The translations under genes were made by a program, and so were the position numbers. A stretch of 64,000 nt of DNA from contig NZ_CP141058.1 in NCBI RefSeq assembly GCF_034661175.1, positions 1,922,001 through 1,986,000 on the forward strand. The letters run 5' to 3'. Source of the stretch: Nocardioides renjunii. GTDB lineage: Bacteria; Actinomycetota; Actinomycetes; Propionibacteriales; Nocardioidaceae. Below, piece after piece: positions 43,709 through 53,099 of the stretch. The notes below the pieces were generated by a model. The model was given only the letters and a program-made list of their open reading frames with translations. It had not been told where the DNA came from and searched no databases. The first letter of the stretch is position 1. Every line of letters begins with the position of its first letter.

Positions 43709-44185
43709 TCAGGTGGCCGTGACGCCGACGACCCAGACCACGGCTGCGAGGAACGCGGCGACCAGCTCGATGAGGATGGAGACCCCGACCGCCCGCAGCG
43801 CCGCCATCGTGGACGGCCATGCCTGCGCGCCGCCCACCCGTGCCCGCTCGGCGGCGTAGACGCCCAGGACGAAGCCGATGAACATGCCGACCAGGGGGAT
43901 GACGAAGAACCCCACGAAGGCCAGCACGCCACCCGCGACCAGGGTGCGGTTGGGGACGCCCGAGGCCTTGAGCCGGCGGCCGGGGACCAGGTACTTGACG
44001 ATCGAGCCGCCCACCAGCAGGAGCGCGCACGCCGCGAACACCGCCCAAGCCGTCGACGTACCGATCTCCAGCGCCCACACGAGGACGGCGCCGAGCACCA
44101 GCAGGGTGCCGGGCAGGACGGGGACGATGATGCCCGCGATGCCGACGGCGATCGCGACGGCGACGACGAGCTCCATGGCACTCAC
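43709..44185 (-). CDS. DUF456 family membrane protein
   Basis: A 158-residue membrane protein with four or five hydrophobic segments. IAGIIVPVLPGTLLVLGAVLVWA is the DUF456 signature, repeated in weaker form at LAFVGFFVIPLVGMFIGFVLG. No function is established for the family. GTG 44185 is preceded by GGGAGG; ATG 44176 is an alternative start. It is the first gene of the pair with the EamA transporter. Confidence 0.87.
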   Translation of the reverse strand: MSAMELVVAVAIAVGIAGIIVPVLPGTLLVLGAVLVWALEIGTSTAWAVFAACALLLVGGSIVKYLVPGRRLKASGVPNRTLVAGGVLAFVGFFVIPLVGMFIGFVLGVYAAERARVGGAQAWPSTMAALRAVGVSILIELVAAFLAAVVWVVGVTAT

Positions 44186-44207
44186 GGGCAGAGCCTCCCA
44201 GAGGACG

Positions 44208-44244
44208 CAGATCGGCCCCGGAGAGCGTGTCCGGGGCCGATCTG
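44208..44244 (-). terminator. hairpin terminator of the small zinc-ribbon gene
   Basis: Perfect 15-bp arms (left 44208-44222, right 44230-44244) with a 7-base loop, 25 bp past the stop of the gene at 44270-44497. Confidence 0.8.
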
Positions 44245-44269
44245 GAAGTAGGTGTGGGTCGGGTCGTGC

Positions 44270-44497
44270 TCAGGCCTCCGGGGCCGGGGTGGCCGGGGTC
44301 TCCAGCTTGTGCGTCTCGTCGTGGACGCTCGCTGCGACCTCACGGAGCTTCTCGCCGTGCTCGCGAGCGTGGTGGGCGCAGAAGAGCAGCTCACCTCCGG
44401 TCTGGAGCTCCACGCGGAGGTAGGCCTGGGCACCGCAGCGGTCGCAGCGGTCACCGGCCGTCAGGACGGCCTGGGTGGGTGCGGTGGCAGTGGTCAC
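44270..44497 (-). CDS. DUF7455-type small zinc-ribbon protein
   Basis: A 75-residue actinobacterial protein. GDRCDRCGAQAYLRV and LLFCAHHAREH make a C-x2-C...C-x2-H zinc site. GTG 44497 has a GAGG site. It lies beside parE, as homologues do in other actinobacteria. The SigR-type promoter at 44533-44559 ends just 36 bases upstream, suggesting thiol-stress control, which would fit a cysteine-ligated zinc protein. Its biochemical role is not established. Confidence 0.8.
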   Translation of the reverse strand: MTTATAPTQAVLTAGDRCDRCGAQAYLRVELQTGGELLFCAHHAREHGEKLREVAASVHDETHKLETPATPAPEA

Positions 44498-44532
44498 GTC
44501 AGCCTCATTTCTTGTTCATCGGTGTCTGGCCC

Positions 44533-44559
44533 AACGTAGCCCCAGGGGCAAAGATTCCC
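44533..44559 (-). promoter_or_regulatory. SigR/SigH-type promoter of the DUF7455 gene
   Basis: On the minus strand GGGAAT (44559-44554), 18 bases, then GTTG. The start point would be near 44524, leaving about 27 bases of leader. Confidence 0.65.
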
Positions 44560-44752
44560 CTCGAGCACTTGTAGATCGAGAACTCTTTCAGTCAATCACG
44601 TCACACTCCTCCGCGCTGGCGTTGTCCACCAACCGTCGGTGGCCGTTGCAGAAGCGATACGTGGAGGTGCCCCACGCTAGACCGCCTCATGCGCGCCCAC
44701 GGCCAGCGTGCCTCCGTCGACGCCCGGCGTGTCGCAGGTAGGTTTGCTCCTT

Positions 44753-46825
44753 GTGGCAGCACCGGCGGACAACACCTACAACGCAGCGCACCTCCTGGTC
44801 CTCGAGGGCCTCGACGCCGTACGCAAGCGGCCGGGCATGTACATCGGCTCCACCGACACGCGCGGGTTGATGCACTGCCTCTGGGAGATCATCGACAACG
44901 GCGTGGACGAGGCCCTGGCCGGAGTCGCGCACCGGGTGGAGGTCACGCTCCACGACGACGGCTCGGTCGAGGTCTACGACGACGGGCGAGGCATCCCGAC
45001 CGACAAGGAGCCGAAGACCGGCCTGTCGGGCGTCGAGGTGGTGGCCACCAAGCTCCACGCCGGCGGCAAGTTCGGCGGCGGCTCCTACGTCGCCACGGGC
45101 GGCCTGCACGGGGTCGGCCTGTCGGTGGTCAACGCGCTGTCCTCCCGGATGGACATCGACGTCGACCGTTCGCCGACCCAGCAGGGCCTGTCGTTCCAGC
45201 GCGGCGTGCCGGGGGTCTTCGACGGCGAGGGTCCGGCGGCGCCGTTCACCCCGCAGTCGGGCCTGACCCGCAAGGGCAAGCGGGTCGCCAAGGGGCGCAC
45301 CGGCACGCGGATCCGGTTCTGGCCGGACCGCCAGGTCTTCACCAAGGACGCCCGCTTCGAGATGGAGGGCCTCATCGGGCGCGCCCGGCAGACGTCCTAC
45401 ATCGTGCCGGGTCTCGAGCTGGTGATCCGCGACCAGCGCTCCTCGGAGATGGTCGAGGAGAAGTTCCGCCACGACGGCGGCATCGCGGAGTTCGTCGAGT
45501 TCCTCTCCCACGGCGAGCCCGTCACCGACATCCTCCGGCTCCAGGGCACCGACACCTTTACCGAGACGGTGCCGCTCCTCGACGACAAGGGCCACATGAC
45601 GCCCCAGGAGGTCGAGCGCGAGCTCACCGTCGACGTCGCGGTGCGCTGGGACACGGCCTACGACACCGAGGTGCGCTCCTTCGTCAACGTGATCGCGACG
45701 CCGAAGGGCGGCACCCACGTCAGCGGCTTCGAGAGCGCGCTCACCAAGACGTTCAACGACGCCATGCGCGCCGCCAAGGTGCTGCGCTCGGCTGACGCCG
45801 ACGTCATCAAGGACGACGTGCTCGAGGGCCTGACCGCCGTGGTGACCGTGCGCCTGGCCGAGCCGCAGTTCGAGGGCCAGACCAAGGAGATCCTCGGCAC
45901 CCCGGCCGCGCGCGGCGTCGTACGCAAGGTGGTGGCCGGCGAGCTCAAGGCGTTCCTCACCTCGACCAAGCGCACGGAGAAGGCGCAGGCCAAGCTCCTC
46001 ATGGAGAAGGTCGCCGCGGCGTCCAAGACCCGGCTCGCCGCGCGCCAGCACAAGGAGAACCAGCGCCGCAAGAACGCGCTCGAGTCCTCCGCCCTGCCCG
46101 CCAAGCTCTTCGACTGCCGCAGCGCCGACACCGAGCGCACCGAGCTCTTCATCGTCGAGGGCGACTCGGCGATGGGCACCGCCAAGGCGGCTCGCAGCAG
46201 CGAGTTCCAGGCGCTGCTGCCCATCCGCGGCAAGATCCTCAACGTCCAGAAGGCCACCGTCGGCGACATGCTCAAGAACGCCGAGTGCGCCTCGATCATC
46301 CAGGTCGTCGGCGCCGGCTCGGGCCGTACGTTCGACCTCGAGTCCGCGCGCTACGGGCGGATCATCCTGATGGCCGACGCCGACTCCGACGGCGCCCACA
46401 TCCGGTGCCTGCTGGCGACGCTGTTCTTCAAGTACATGCCCGAGCTCGTCCGCGACGGGCGGCTCTACTCCGCCGTGCCGCCGCTGCACCGCATCGAGCT
46501 GTCCAACCCCAAGAAGGGGATGGACAAGTACATCTACACCTACTCCGACGACGAGCTGCAGCGCCGGCTCGCCGAGCTCAAGAAGAAGAACGTCCGCTGG
46601 AAGGACCCGGTCCAGCGCTACAAGGGCCTCGGCGAGATGGACGCCGACCAGCTGGCCGAGACGACCATGGACCCCCGCTACCGGACGCTGCGCAAGCTCA
46701 CCATCGACGACGTCGACGAGGCGAGCCGGGTCTTCGACCTGCTGATGGGCTCCGACGTGGCGCCGCGCAAGGAGTTCATCGTCCAGGGGGCCTACGAGGT
46801 GGACGTCGAGGCGCTGGACGCCTGA
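44753..46825 (+). CDS. parE: DNA topoisomerase IV subunit B
   Basis: A 690-residue GHKL-ATPase subunit. The ATP site shows EIIDNGVDEAL, DDGRGIPT and GGLHGVGLSVVNA; the Toprim domain has VEGDSAMGTAKAAR and ADADSDGAHIRCLL, and the ending KGLGEMDADQLAETTMDP is usual. The conserved AHLLVLEGLDAVRKRPGMYIG starts the domain. With ParC, encoded 6 kb away, it forms a decatenating type II enzyme; length and context favour ParE over GyrB. GTG 44753 was chosen; TAGGTT lies eight bases before it. Confidence 0.94.
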   Translation: MAAPADNTYNAAHLLVLEGLDAVRKRPGMYIGSTDTRGLMHCLWEIIDNGVDEALAGVAHRVEVTLHDDGSVEVYDDGRGIPTDKEPKTGLSGVEVVATKLHAGGKFGGGSYVATGGLHGVGLSVVNALSSRMDIDVDRSPTQQGLSFQRGVPGVFDGEGPAAPFTPQSGLTRKGKRVAKGRTGTRIRFWPDRQVFTKDARFEMEGLIGRARQTSYIVPGLELVIRDQRSSEMVEEKFRHDGGIAEFVEFLSHGEPVTDILRLQGTDTFTETVPLLDDKGHMTPQEVERELTVDVAVRWDTAYDTEVRSFVNVIATPKGGTHVSGFESALTKTFNDAMRAAKVLRSADADVIKDDVLEGLTAVVTVRLAEPQFEGQTKEILGTPAARGVVRKVVAGELKAFLTSTKRTEKAQAKLLMEKVAAASKTRLAARQHKENQRRKNALESSALPAKLFDCRSADTERTELFIVEGDSAMGTAKAARSSEFQALLPIRGKILNVQKATVGDMLKNAECASIIQVVGAGSGRTFDLESARYGRIILMADADSDGAHIRCLLATLFFKYMPELVRDGRLYSAVPPLHRIELSNPKKGMDKYIYTYSDDELQRRLAELKKKNVRWKDPVQRYKGLGEMDADQLAETTMDPRYRTLRKLTIDDVDEASRVFDLLMGSDVAPRKEFIVQGAYEVDVEALDA

Positions 46826-46949
46826 CACGGCACCGCGAGCTGAGCGGCGTACGACGGGCGAGCCGGCGCGAAGATGACAGTGGTTGTGGCGACGTGCTGG
46901 CCTCAGTAGGTTTGTGGCTCGCGTCACACCGCTGTCGACAGGGAGACCC

Positions 46950-48533
46950 ATGCCCGACGAGAAGTTCGACTACATCGTCATCGGATCGGGCAGTGCCGGC
47001 GGCGTGGTCGCCGCGCGGCTGACCGAGGACCCGGACGTACGGGTGCTGCTGCTCGAGGCCGGCCCGGCCGACGACGACGACAACATCCACATCCCGCTGG
47101 CGTTCTCCGCGCTCTTCAAGACGAAGTGGGACTGGAACTACGAGACGACCCCGCAGAAGCACCTCGCGGGACGCCGGGCCTACTGGCCTCGGATGAAGGC
47201 GCTCGGCGGCTGCTCCTCGATGAACGCGATGATCTACATCCGCGGCAACCACGCCGACTACGACGAGTGGCGCGACGCCTACGGCGCGACCGGGTGGGGC
47301 TTCGACGACGTCCTGCCCTACTTCCGCAAGGCCGAGGCCAACACCCGGCTGGGCGGCCCGTTCCACGGCACCGACGGTCCGCTGCACGTGGAGGACCGGA
47401 CCTACGACCACGAGCTGAGCACCGCGTTCGTGGAGGCCGGCGTCGCCGCGGGGCTGAAGCGCAACGACGACTTCAACGGCGCCGAGCAGGAGGGTGTCGG
47501 GCTCTACCAGGTGACGTGCCACAAGGGGCGGCGCTGGTCCGTCGCCGACGCCTACATCCACCCGGCGGACACGCGCCCCAACCTCACCGTCCGCACCGAG
47601 TCCTTCGTGACGCGCATCGTGCTGGAGGGCAACCGCGCGGTCGGCGTCGCCTACACCCGCCGCGGCGAGCAGCTGGTGGCGCGGGCGGAGGCCGAGGTCG
47701 TCCTCAGCGGGGGCGCGATCAACAGCCCGCAGCTGCTGATGCTGTCCGGCATCGGCCCCGGTGCTCACCTGCGCGACATGGGCATCGACGTCGCTGTCGA
47801 GTCGTCGGGCGTGGGACAGAACCTGCAGGACCACCCGGCGGCGGGCATCCTCAGCTACACCCGCGACACGACCGACATCGCGGAGATGCTCGGCCTGCGC
47901 AACCTCGTGAAGTGGAAGGCGACCGGCAAGGGCCCGCTGAGCTCCAACGTCGGGGAGGCGGGCGCGTTCTACACCTCGCGCGACGACCTCGCGCTGCCCG
48001 ACGTCCAGCTCCACGTGGCGCCGACCGGCTTCTACGACAACGGCATGCACGAGCCCGTACGCCGGGCGCTCACCACGGCCATCACGCTGGTCAACGTCCA
48101 GAGCTCGGGCCACGTGCGGTTGCGCTCGGCGGACTCCACCTGGCACCCCGAGATCGACCCGGGCTACTTCGACGACCGCGCCGACCTCGAGGCCATGATC
48201 GGCGGGTTCCGCACCGCCCTGGAGGTCCTGCGCCAGGGCCCCATCGCGAGGTTCGTCGATGAGCCGTGGGTGCCTGCGTCGGCCGACCCGAGCGACGACG
48301 AGATCATCGAGGGCATCGGGCGGCTGGGCCAGACGCTCTACCACCCGGTCGCGACGTGCGCCATGGGCACCGTGGAGGGCAGCGTCGTCGACCCGCAGCT
48401 CCGGGTGCACGGCGTGGAGGCCCTCCGGGTCGCCGACGCCTCGGTCATGCCGCGGGTCCCGCGCGGCAACACCAACGCCCCCACCATCATGATCGGCGAG
48501 AAGTGCGCGGATCTCGTCAAGGAGTCCCGATGA
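46950..48533 (+). CDS. GMC family FAD-dependent oxidoreductase
   Basis: A 527-residue alcohol/choline dehydrogenase-like flavoprotein. It starts FDYIVIGSGSAGGVVAARL (FAD-binding Rossmann), has the GMC signatures GGCSSMNAMIYIRG and GGAINSPQLLMLSGIG, and the C-terminal HPVATCAMG and RVADASVMP regions with the active-site His/Asn. ATG 46950 has AGGGAGA. It overlaps the aldehyde dehydrogenase by ATGA, so the pair probably oxidises an alcohol to an acid in two steps, such as choline to betaine or a longer-chain alcohol. Confidence 0.9.
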   Translation: MPDEKFDYIVIGSGSAGGVVAARLTEDPDVRVLLLEAGPADDDDNIHIPLAFSALFKTKWDWNYETTPQKHLAGRRAYWPRMKALGGCSSMNAMIYIRGNHADYDEWRDAYGATGWGFDDVLPYFRKAEANTRLGGPFHGTDGPLHVEDRTYDHELSTAFVEAGVAAGLKRNDDFNGAEQEGVGLYQVTCHKGRRWSVADAYIHPADTRPNLTVRTESFVTRIVLEGNRAVGVAYTRRGEQLVARAEAEVVLSGGAINSPQLLMLSGIGPGAHLRDMGIDVAVESSGVGQNLQDHPAAGILSYTRDTTDIAEMLGLRNLVKWKATGKGPLSSNVGEAGAFYTSRDDLALPDVQLHVAPTGFYDNGMHEPVRRALTTAITLVNVQSSGHVRLRSADSTWHPEIDPGYFDDRADLEAMIGGFRTALEVLRQGPIARFVDEPWVPASADPSDDEIIEGIGRLGQTLYHPVATCAMGTVEGSVVDPQLRVHGVEALRVADASVMPRVPRGNTNAPTIMIGEKCADLVKESR

Positions 48534-50044
48534 CCAGCACCCTCCAGCCCACTGCGACCGCCGGCGCCGGCGAGACCTTCGACTCGCTCGACCCCGCCAC
48601 CGGGGACGTCGTCGGCACCCACCCGGTCGCCGGGCGCGACGAGGTCGACGCGGCGGTCGCCCGGGCGCGTGACGCGGTCGACTGGTGGGGCAACCTGTCG
48701 TTCGACGAGCGGGCCGACTTCCTCCTCACGTGGCGCTCGGTGATCACCCGCCGCATCGCCCAGCTGGCCGACCTGTCGCACCGCGAGACCGGGAAGCCGC
48801 ACGGTGACGCCCAGCTCGAGATCGTCCTCGCCATCGAGCACATCGCCTGGGCAGCCAAGAACGCCAAGAAGGTGCTCGGGGCGCGCAAGGTCGGCTCCGG
48901 GCTCCTGATGGCCAACCAGGCGGCGACCGTGGCCTACCACCCGCTCGGCGTCGTCGGCGTGATCGGACCGTGGAACTACCCGGTCTTCACCCCGCTGGGG
49001 TCCATCGCGTACGCCCTGGCCGCAGGCAACGCGGTGGTGTTCAAGCCGAGCGAGTACACCCCCGGCGTCGGCCAGTGGCTCGCCGACTCGTTCCGCCAGG
49101 TGGTGCACGGGCGTGACGTGCTGCAGGTCGTCACCGGCCTCGGCGAGACCGGCAACGCGCTGTGCCGGGCGCGGATCGACAAACTCGCGTTCACGGGCTC
49201 CGGACGCACGGGCAAGCTGGTCATGGCCGCCTGCGCCGAGAACCTCACGCCGGTCGTCATCGAGGCCGGCGGCAAGGACTCGCTGATCGTCGACGAGGAC
49301 GCCGACCTGGCCAAGGCGGCGGAGGCGGCGCTGTGGGGCGGGATGGCCAACGCGGGACAGACCTGCACCGGCACCGAGCGCGTCTACGTCCACCGCAACG
49401 TCTTCGACGCCTTCATGGCCGAGATCCTCGCCCAGGCCGACGGCCTCCGCGCCGGCGCCGACTCCGCCGCCCAGATCGGGCCGATCACGATGCCGTCACA
49501 GCTGGGCGTCATCAGGAGCCACATCGACGACGCCGTCGCCCGGGGCGCGCGGGCGGTGCTCGGAGGGCCCGACGCCGTGGGGGAGCGGTTCGTCCAGCCG
49601 ACGATCCTGACCCACGTGCCCGAGGACTCCACGGCGATCACCGAGGAGACCTTCGGCCCGACGCTGGCGATCAACCCCGTCGACAGCATGGAGGAGGCGG
49701 TCCGCCTCACCAACGCGACCCAGTACGGCCTGGCGGGCGCGGTGTTCTCCAAGGCCAACGGCATGTCGATCGCGCGCCGCATCCGGTCCGGCATGACGTC
49801 GGTGAACTCGGTCGTCTCCTTCGCCGCGGTGCCGGCCCTGCCCTTCGGGGGCGTCGGGCAGTCCGGGTTCGGCCGGATCCATGGGGCCGACGGGCTGCGC
49901 GAGTTCACCTACGCCAAGGCGATCACCCGGCAGAAGTTCGCTCCGGTGATGAACCTGACGTCCTTCGCCCGCGACGCCGCGACCGACGGCAAGGTCGCGC
50001 AGCTCATTACGCTCCTGCACGGCGGCAAGCAGACCCTCAAGTAG
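48530..50044 (+). CDS. aldehyde dehydrogenase family protein
   Basis: A 504-residue NAD(P)-dependent aldehyde dehydrogenase. The catalytic Cys is in NAGQTCTGTERVYV, the general base in VVIEAGGKDSLIV, and VGVIGPWNYPVFTPLGSI is the nucleotide-binding region. TGSGRTGKLVM supplies the Rossmann glycine. It is cotranscribed with the GMC oxidoreductase, whose stop overlaps its start, and likely takes that enzyme's aldehyde product. The last 40 residues are an extension not seen in most betaine aldehyde dehydrogenases, leaving the substrate open. Confidence 0.92.
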   Translation: MTSTLQPTATAGAGETFDSLDPATGDVVGTHPVAGRDEVDAAVARARDAVDWWGNLSFDERADFLLTWRSVITRRIAQLADLSHRETGKPHGDAQLEIVLAIEHIAWAAKNAKKVLGARKVGSGLLMANQAATVAYHPLGVVGVIGPWNYPVFTPLGSIAYALAAGNAVVFKPSEYTPGVGQWLADSFRQVVHGRDVLQVVTGLGETGNALCRARIDKLAFTGSGRTGKLVMAACAENLTPVVIEAGGKDSLIVDEDADLAKAAEAALWGGMANAGQTCTGTERVYVHRNVFDAFMAEILAQADGLRAGADSAAQIGPITMPSQLGVIRSHIDDAVARGARAVLGGPDAVGERFVQPTILTHVPEDSTAITEETFGPTLAINPVDSMEEAVRLTNATQYGLAGAVFSKANGMSIARRIRSGMTSVNSVVSFAAVPALPFGGVGQSGFGRIHGADGLREFTYAKAITRQKFAPVMNLTSFARDAATDGKVAQLITLLHGGKQTLK

Positions 50045-50073
50045 CCCGCCCCGCTCCTGCGGGAGGGCGTACG

Positions 50074-50568
50074 TCAGACGTGCTGGGTGAGCAGCCCGGT
50101 GTCGACGTCGTAGAGGAAGCCGCCGACCGCGGCGCGCTCGCCGATGAGCGGGTGCGTGCGCACCTTGGCGACGTCCTGGCGCAGCTGGTCGAGCTGGTCG
50201 GTCACGACGCCGAACGACTGCCAGCTGGCGTCGACCCCGGCCGACTCGCCGACCCTGGCCCGCAGCTCGTCCTCCGAGGCGGAGGCCATCGCGCAGCGGG
50301 TGTGCGGGACGACGAGGACACGCTGCACGTTGAGCAGGTGCACACCCAGCACGAGCGCCTCGAGGGCCTGGGGCGTGACGCGGCCGCCGGGGTTGCGGAA
50401 GATCTTGGCGTCGCCGTGGCGGAGGCCGAGCATCCGCAGCGGGTCGATGCGCGAGTCCATGCACGTCACCAGCGCGATGCCGGCGTGGGCCTTGCCGTCG
50501 AAGCCGCCGAGGTCGAAGGTGTCCGCGAACTCGCGGTTGGCCCGCATCAGGTCGTCGAAGTCGTTCAC
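50074..50568 (-). CDS. beta-class carbonic anhydrase
   Basis: A 164-residue beta-carbonic anhydrase. Zinc ligands lie in VTCMDSRIDP (Cys, Asp-Arg dyad) and VPHTRCAM (His, Cys). The sequence AKIFRNPGGRVTPQALEAL is the family core. It interconverts carbon dioxide and bicarbonate in the cytoplasm. TACCCT ends seven bases before GTG 50568, suggesting a leaderless transcript. It is convergent with the aldehyde dehydrogenase and follows the MFS gene on the same strand. Confidence 0.92.
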   Translation of the reverse strand: MNDFDDLMRANREFADTFDLGGFDGKAHAGIALVTCMDSRIDPLRMLGLRHGDAKIFRNPGGRVTPQALEALVLGVHLLNVQRVLVVPHTRCAMASASEDELRARVGESAGVDASWQSFGVVTDQLDQLRQDVAKVRTHPLIGERAAVGGFLYDVDTGLLTQHV

Positions 50569-50588
50569 GACCGGCAGGGTAGCGCCCC

Positions 50589-52370
50589 TCAGACCGACCC
50601 GGAGAAGACGTCCCGCGCGCTGAGCCGCGTCGGCCCGACCTGCCGGAACAGCACCAGCGCGAGCGCCGCTGCCACCACGGCGCAGCCCGCCGCGCCCCAG
50701 AAGACGGCGTGCTCCTGGGCGATCCCGGCGACCCGCAGCAGGTCGGAGAACTCCTTGCACCGGCTCCTGCCGTCGCAGACGTCCTGCACGGCGGGCACGG
50801 CGCCCTGCTCGGCGTAGTAGCGGCGCAGCCCGATCGTGGTGAGGGCGGAGATGCCGACGAGCATGCCGACCATGCGCGCGACGACGACGAAGGCGCTGGC
50901 CACCCCGTGGGCGTCGTCGTCGGTGAAGGCGAGGAGCGCGGCGTTCACGGGTGCCAGGGCCAGGCCGAAGCCCAGCCCGCCGGTGACCAGGGCGAGGTTG
51001 GCGATCGGCTCCTCGATGGTCGTCAGCCCCCAGCGGGTCATCAGCACGAACCCGGCGGCCGCCATCAGCATGCCGATGGCGGTGACGACGCCGGGGGAGA
51101 GGAACCGGATGAGGTAGCCGCCCGCCACCGCGCCGACGGGGAGCGCCAGCAGGAAGCGGACCAGCACGAGGGCGGCCGGCAGCTGGTCGTCGGGGTAGAC
51201 GGTGGTGCGGGCGAAGAGCGGGATGTCGATGAGGGCGGCGATCAGCGCGGCACCCACGAAGAAGCTGACCAGCAGCGCCCCCCACGCCGGCGTACGCCGC
51301 AGCGCGCCGCGGGGCACGAGCGGGTTCGCGGCGCGGCGTACGTGCCACACGAAGGCCGCGGCGCCGAGGACCGCACCCAGGAGGTACCACCGGCCGCGGG
51401 GCGAGAACACCTCGATCTTCGGGTCGGCGGTGGCGAAGGCGAGGATCACGCCGCCGAGGGCCGTGGCGAGCAGCAGCGCCCCGACGAGGTCGGCCTCGAC
51501 CAGCACGCGACCCCAGCCGCGCAGGTCCAGCAGCGGGTGCGGGGCGAACGCGCACCAGGCGAGGAGCAGGACGAGCGCCGCCATCGTCGCGGCGCCGATC
51601 GGCGTGAGCCAGCGGCCGTCGCCGGCGAACGGGATGAACAGCTGGCCCCAGGTGAGGTCGCGCATGAGCGACGGTGGTCGGAGGAAGACGACGGCACCGC
51701 CGGCGAGCGTGGCGAGGGCGAGCAGGAGGCCGACGACGTCGGGTCGGCGCCGTTCCCGGCGCTCCCGGTGCTCCTGGGCCTCCGGGTGCTCCCGGGGGGC
51801 GAGGGCGCGGATGGCCGCGGCGAGGACGAGGCCGACGGCGAGGTTGATCGCGAAGATCGCGCGCCAGTCCGCGAAGGCCAGCACCGCCGCGCCGAACAGC
51901 GGTCCGAGCACAGAGCCGATCTCCTGCACGGCCGACACGACGCCCAGCGGGACGCCGCGCCGCTCGACGGGGTAGAGGTCGGCGACGAGCGCCAGCGTCG
52001 CGGGGACGAGACCGCCGCCGCCGACGCCCTGCAGGAAGCGACCCGCGACGATGCTCGGCATGTCGTAGGCCACGGTCGTGATGAGGGAGCCCAGCGCGAA
52101 GAGCACGAGCGCCATGACGAGCACGGGCACGCGGCCGCGCAGGTCGGCGATGCGTCCGATCAGCGGGAGCATGGCGACGTAGCCGAGGAGGAAGCCGCTG
52201 ACGATGGGCGCGGCCCGCTGCAGCTGGTCGATCGGGACGCCGACGCCGGTCATCATGTCGGGCAGCGCCAGCACGACGACGTACGTGTCGGCGGCCGCGA
52301 AGGCCACGGCGACCGACGCCATGGCGAGGAGCAGCCGCGAGGTGCGGGCGAGCCCGGCCGGCTCGCTCAC
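50589..52370 (-). CDS. MFS transporter, LprG-partner (P55/Rv1410-like)
   Basis: A 593-residue major facilitator with about 14 helices. IVSGFLLGYVAMLPLIGRIADLRGR is the MFS motif A region, and GRFLQGVGGGGLVPATLALVADLYP is motif C-like. Its start overlaps the LprG-like lipoprotein stop by ATGA. In Mycobacterium tuberculosis the paired lprG and Rv1410c encode a system that moves triacylglycerides and lipoglycans across the envelope, so this pair should be its homologue. Annotation as a generic drug efflux protein would be less informative. Confidence 0.87.
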   Translation of the reverse strand: MSEPAGLARTSRLLLAMASVAVAFAAADTYVVVLALPDMMTGVGVPIDQLQRAAPIVSGFLLGYVAMLPLIGRIADLRGRVPVLVMALVLFALGSLITTVAYDMPSIVAGRFLQGVGGGGLVPATLALVADLYPVERRGVPLGVVSAVQEIGSVLGPLFGAAVLAFADWRAIFAINLAVGLVLAAAIRALAPREHPEAQEHRERRERRRPDVVGLLLALATLAGGAVVFLRPPSLMRDLTWGQLFIPFAGDGRWLTPIGAATMAALVLLLAWCAFAPHPLLDLRGWGRVLVEADLVGALLLATALGGVILAFATADPKIEVFSPRGRWYLLGAVLGAAAFVWHVRRAANPLVPRGALRRTPAWGALLVSFFVGAALIAALIDIPLFARTTVYPDDQLPAALVLVRFLLALPVGAVAGGYLIRFLSPGVVTAIGMLMAAAGFVLMTRWGLTTIEEPIANLALVTGGLGFGLALAPVNAALLAFTDDDAHGVASAFVVVARMVGMLVGISALTTIGLRRYYAEQGAVPAVQDVCDGRSRCKEFSDLLRVAGIAQEHAVFWGAAGCAVVAAALALVLFRQVGPTRLSARDVFSGSV

Positions 52371-53095
52371 GGTGCGGTGATGTCCTTCTCCGTGCCGTAG
52401 TCGGCGAAGTCGACCGTGTAGGTCATCGGGTCGGTGCGGGGGTAGAAGACGCCGGTGAGCGTCGCCTTGCGCAGCTCACCCTCGTCGGTGACCTGCCACT
52501 CGACGTCGAAGGTGTCGCCGGAGGACGAGGGGATGACCGCGTCCATGGCGTCGCCGGGCACGGTGCCGGAGTAGGTGGTGAGGACCTCGGAGTTGTTGGA
52601 GCCGCCGCGCACGCTCTCGCCGGCCTTCGGCGAGTCGGTGAGCCCGAGCAGGCCGGCGAACCCGTCCTGGCCGATGAGGCCGGACGGGTCGGGGGCGCCG
52701 TACTCCTTGGGGTCGACCTCGTTCCAGCCCGGGGTGAAGGGCAGCTGGGCGTAGACGGTGTCGTCGACGGCGATGACCGGCACGTCGACGGTCTGGCCGG
52801 CGAACACCACGGTGATGGACCCGTCGAAGGCCGGTGCCTGGGTCAGGGTGCCGGCCGCTCGGGTGATGCCGGAGACGCCGTCGGGCAGCGAGGGCGTCGA
52901 GAGGGTCAGGTCGACGCCGCTCGTCTCGGTCAGCCGGGTGGAGGCCTCGGCCAGGATCTCCTCGGGCGTCTGGCTCTCCGCCTCCTCGCCGCCGCCGCCG
53001 TCGTCGCCCGAGCAGGCGGCGAGCGTGGGCACGGCCAGCAGCACCCCGGCGAGAGCGGTGGCGAGACGTCCGGAGGTCCGGGCACGAGCGAGCAT
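52367..53095 (-). CDS. lprG: LppX/LprAFG family lipoprotein, LprG-like
   Basis: A 242-residue lipoprotein. The signal has lipobox LAACSGDD, then a Gly/Glu linker. The rest has the LppX_LprAFG pattern with EEILAEASTRLTETSGVDLTLSTP, VFAGQTVDVPVIAVDDTVYAQLPF and a late LTGVFYPRTDPMTYTVDFADYG, the half-barrel that holds diacyl and triacyl lipids. ATG 53095 has GGAAGG upstream. It is the first gene of a two-gene operon with the MFS protein. In organisms without a mycolate layer its cargo is not settled. Confidence 0.85.
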   Translation of the reverse strand: MLARARTSGRLATALAGVLLAVPTLAACSGDDGGGGEEAESQTPEEILAEASTRLTETSGVDLTLSTPSLPDGVSGITRAAGTLTQAPAFDGSITVVFAGQTVDVPVIAVDDTVYAQLPFTPGWNEVDPKEYGAPDPSGLIGQDGFAGLLGLTDSPKAGESVRGGSNNSEVLTTYSGTVPGDAMDAVIPSSSGDTFDVEWQVTDEGELRKATLTGVFYPRTDPMTYTVDFADYGTEKDITAP

Positions 53096-53099
53096 GGGC

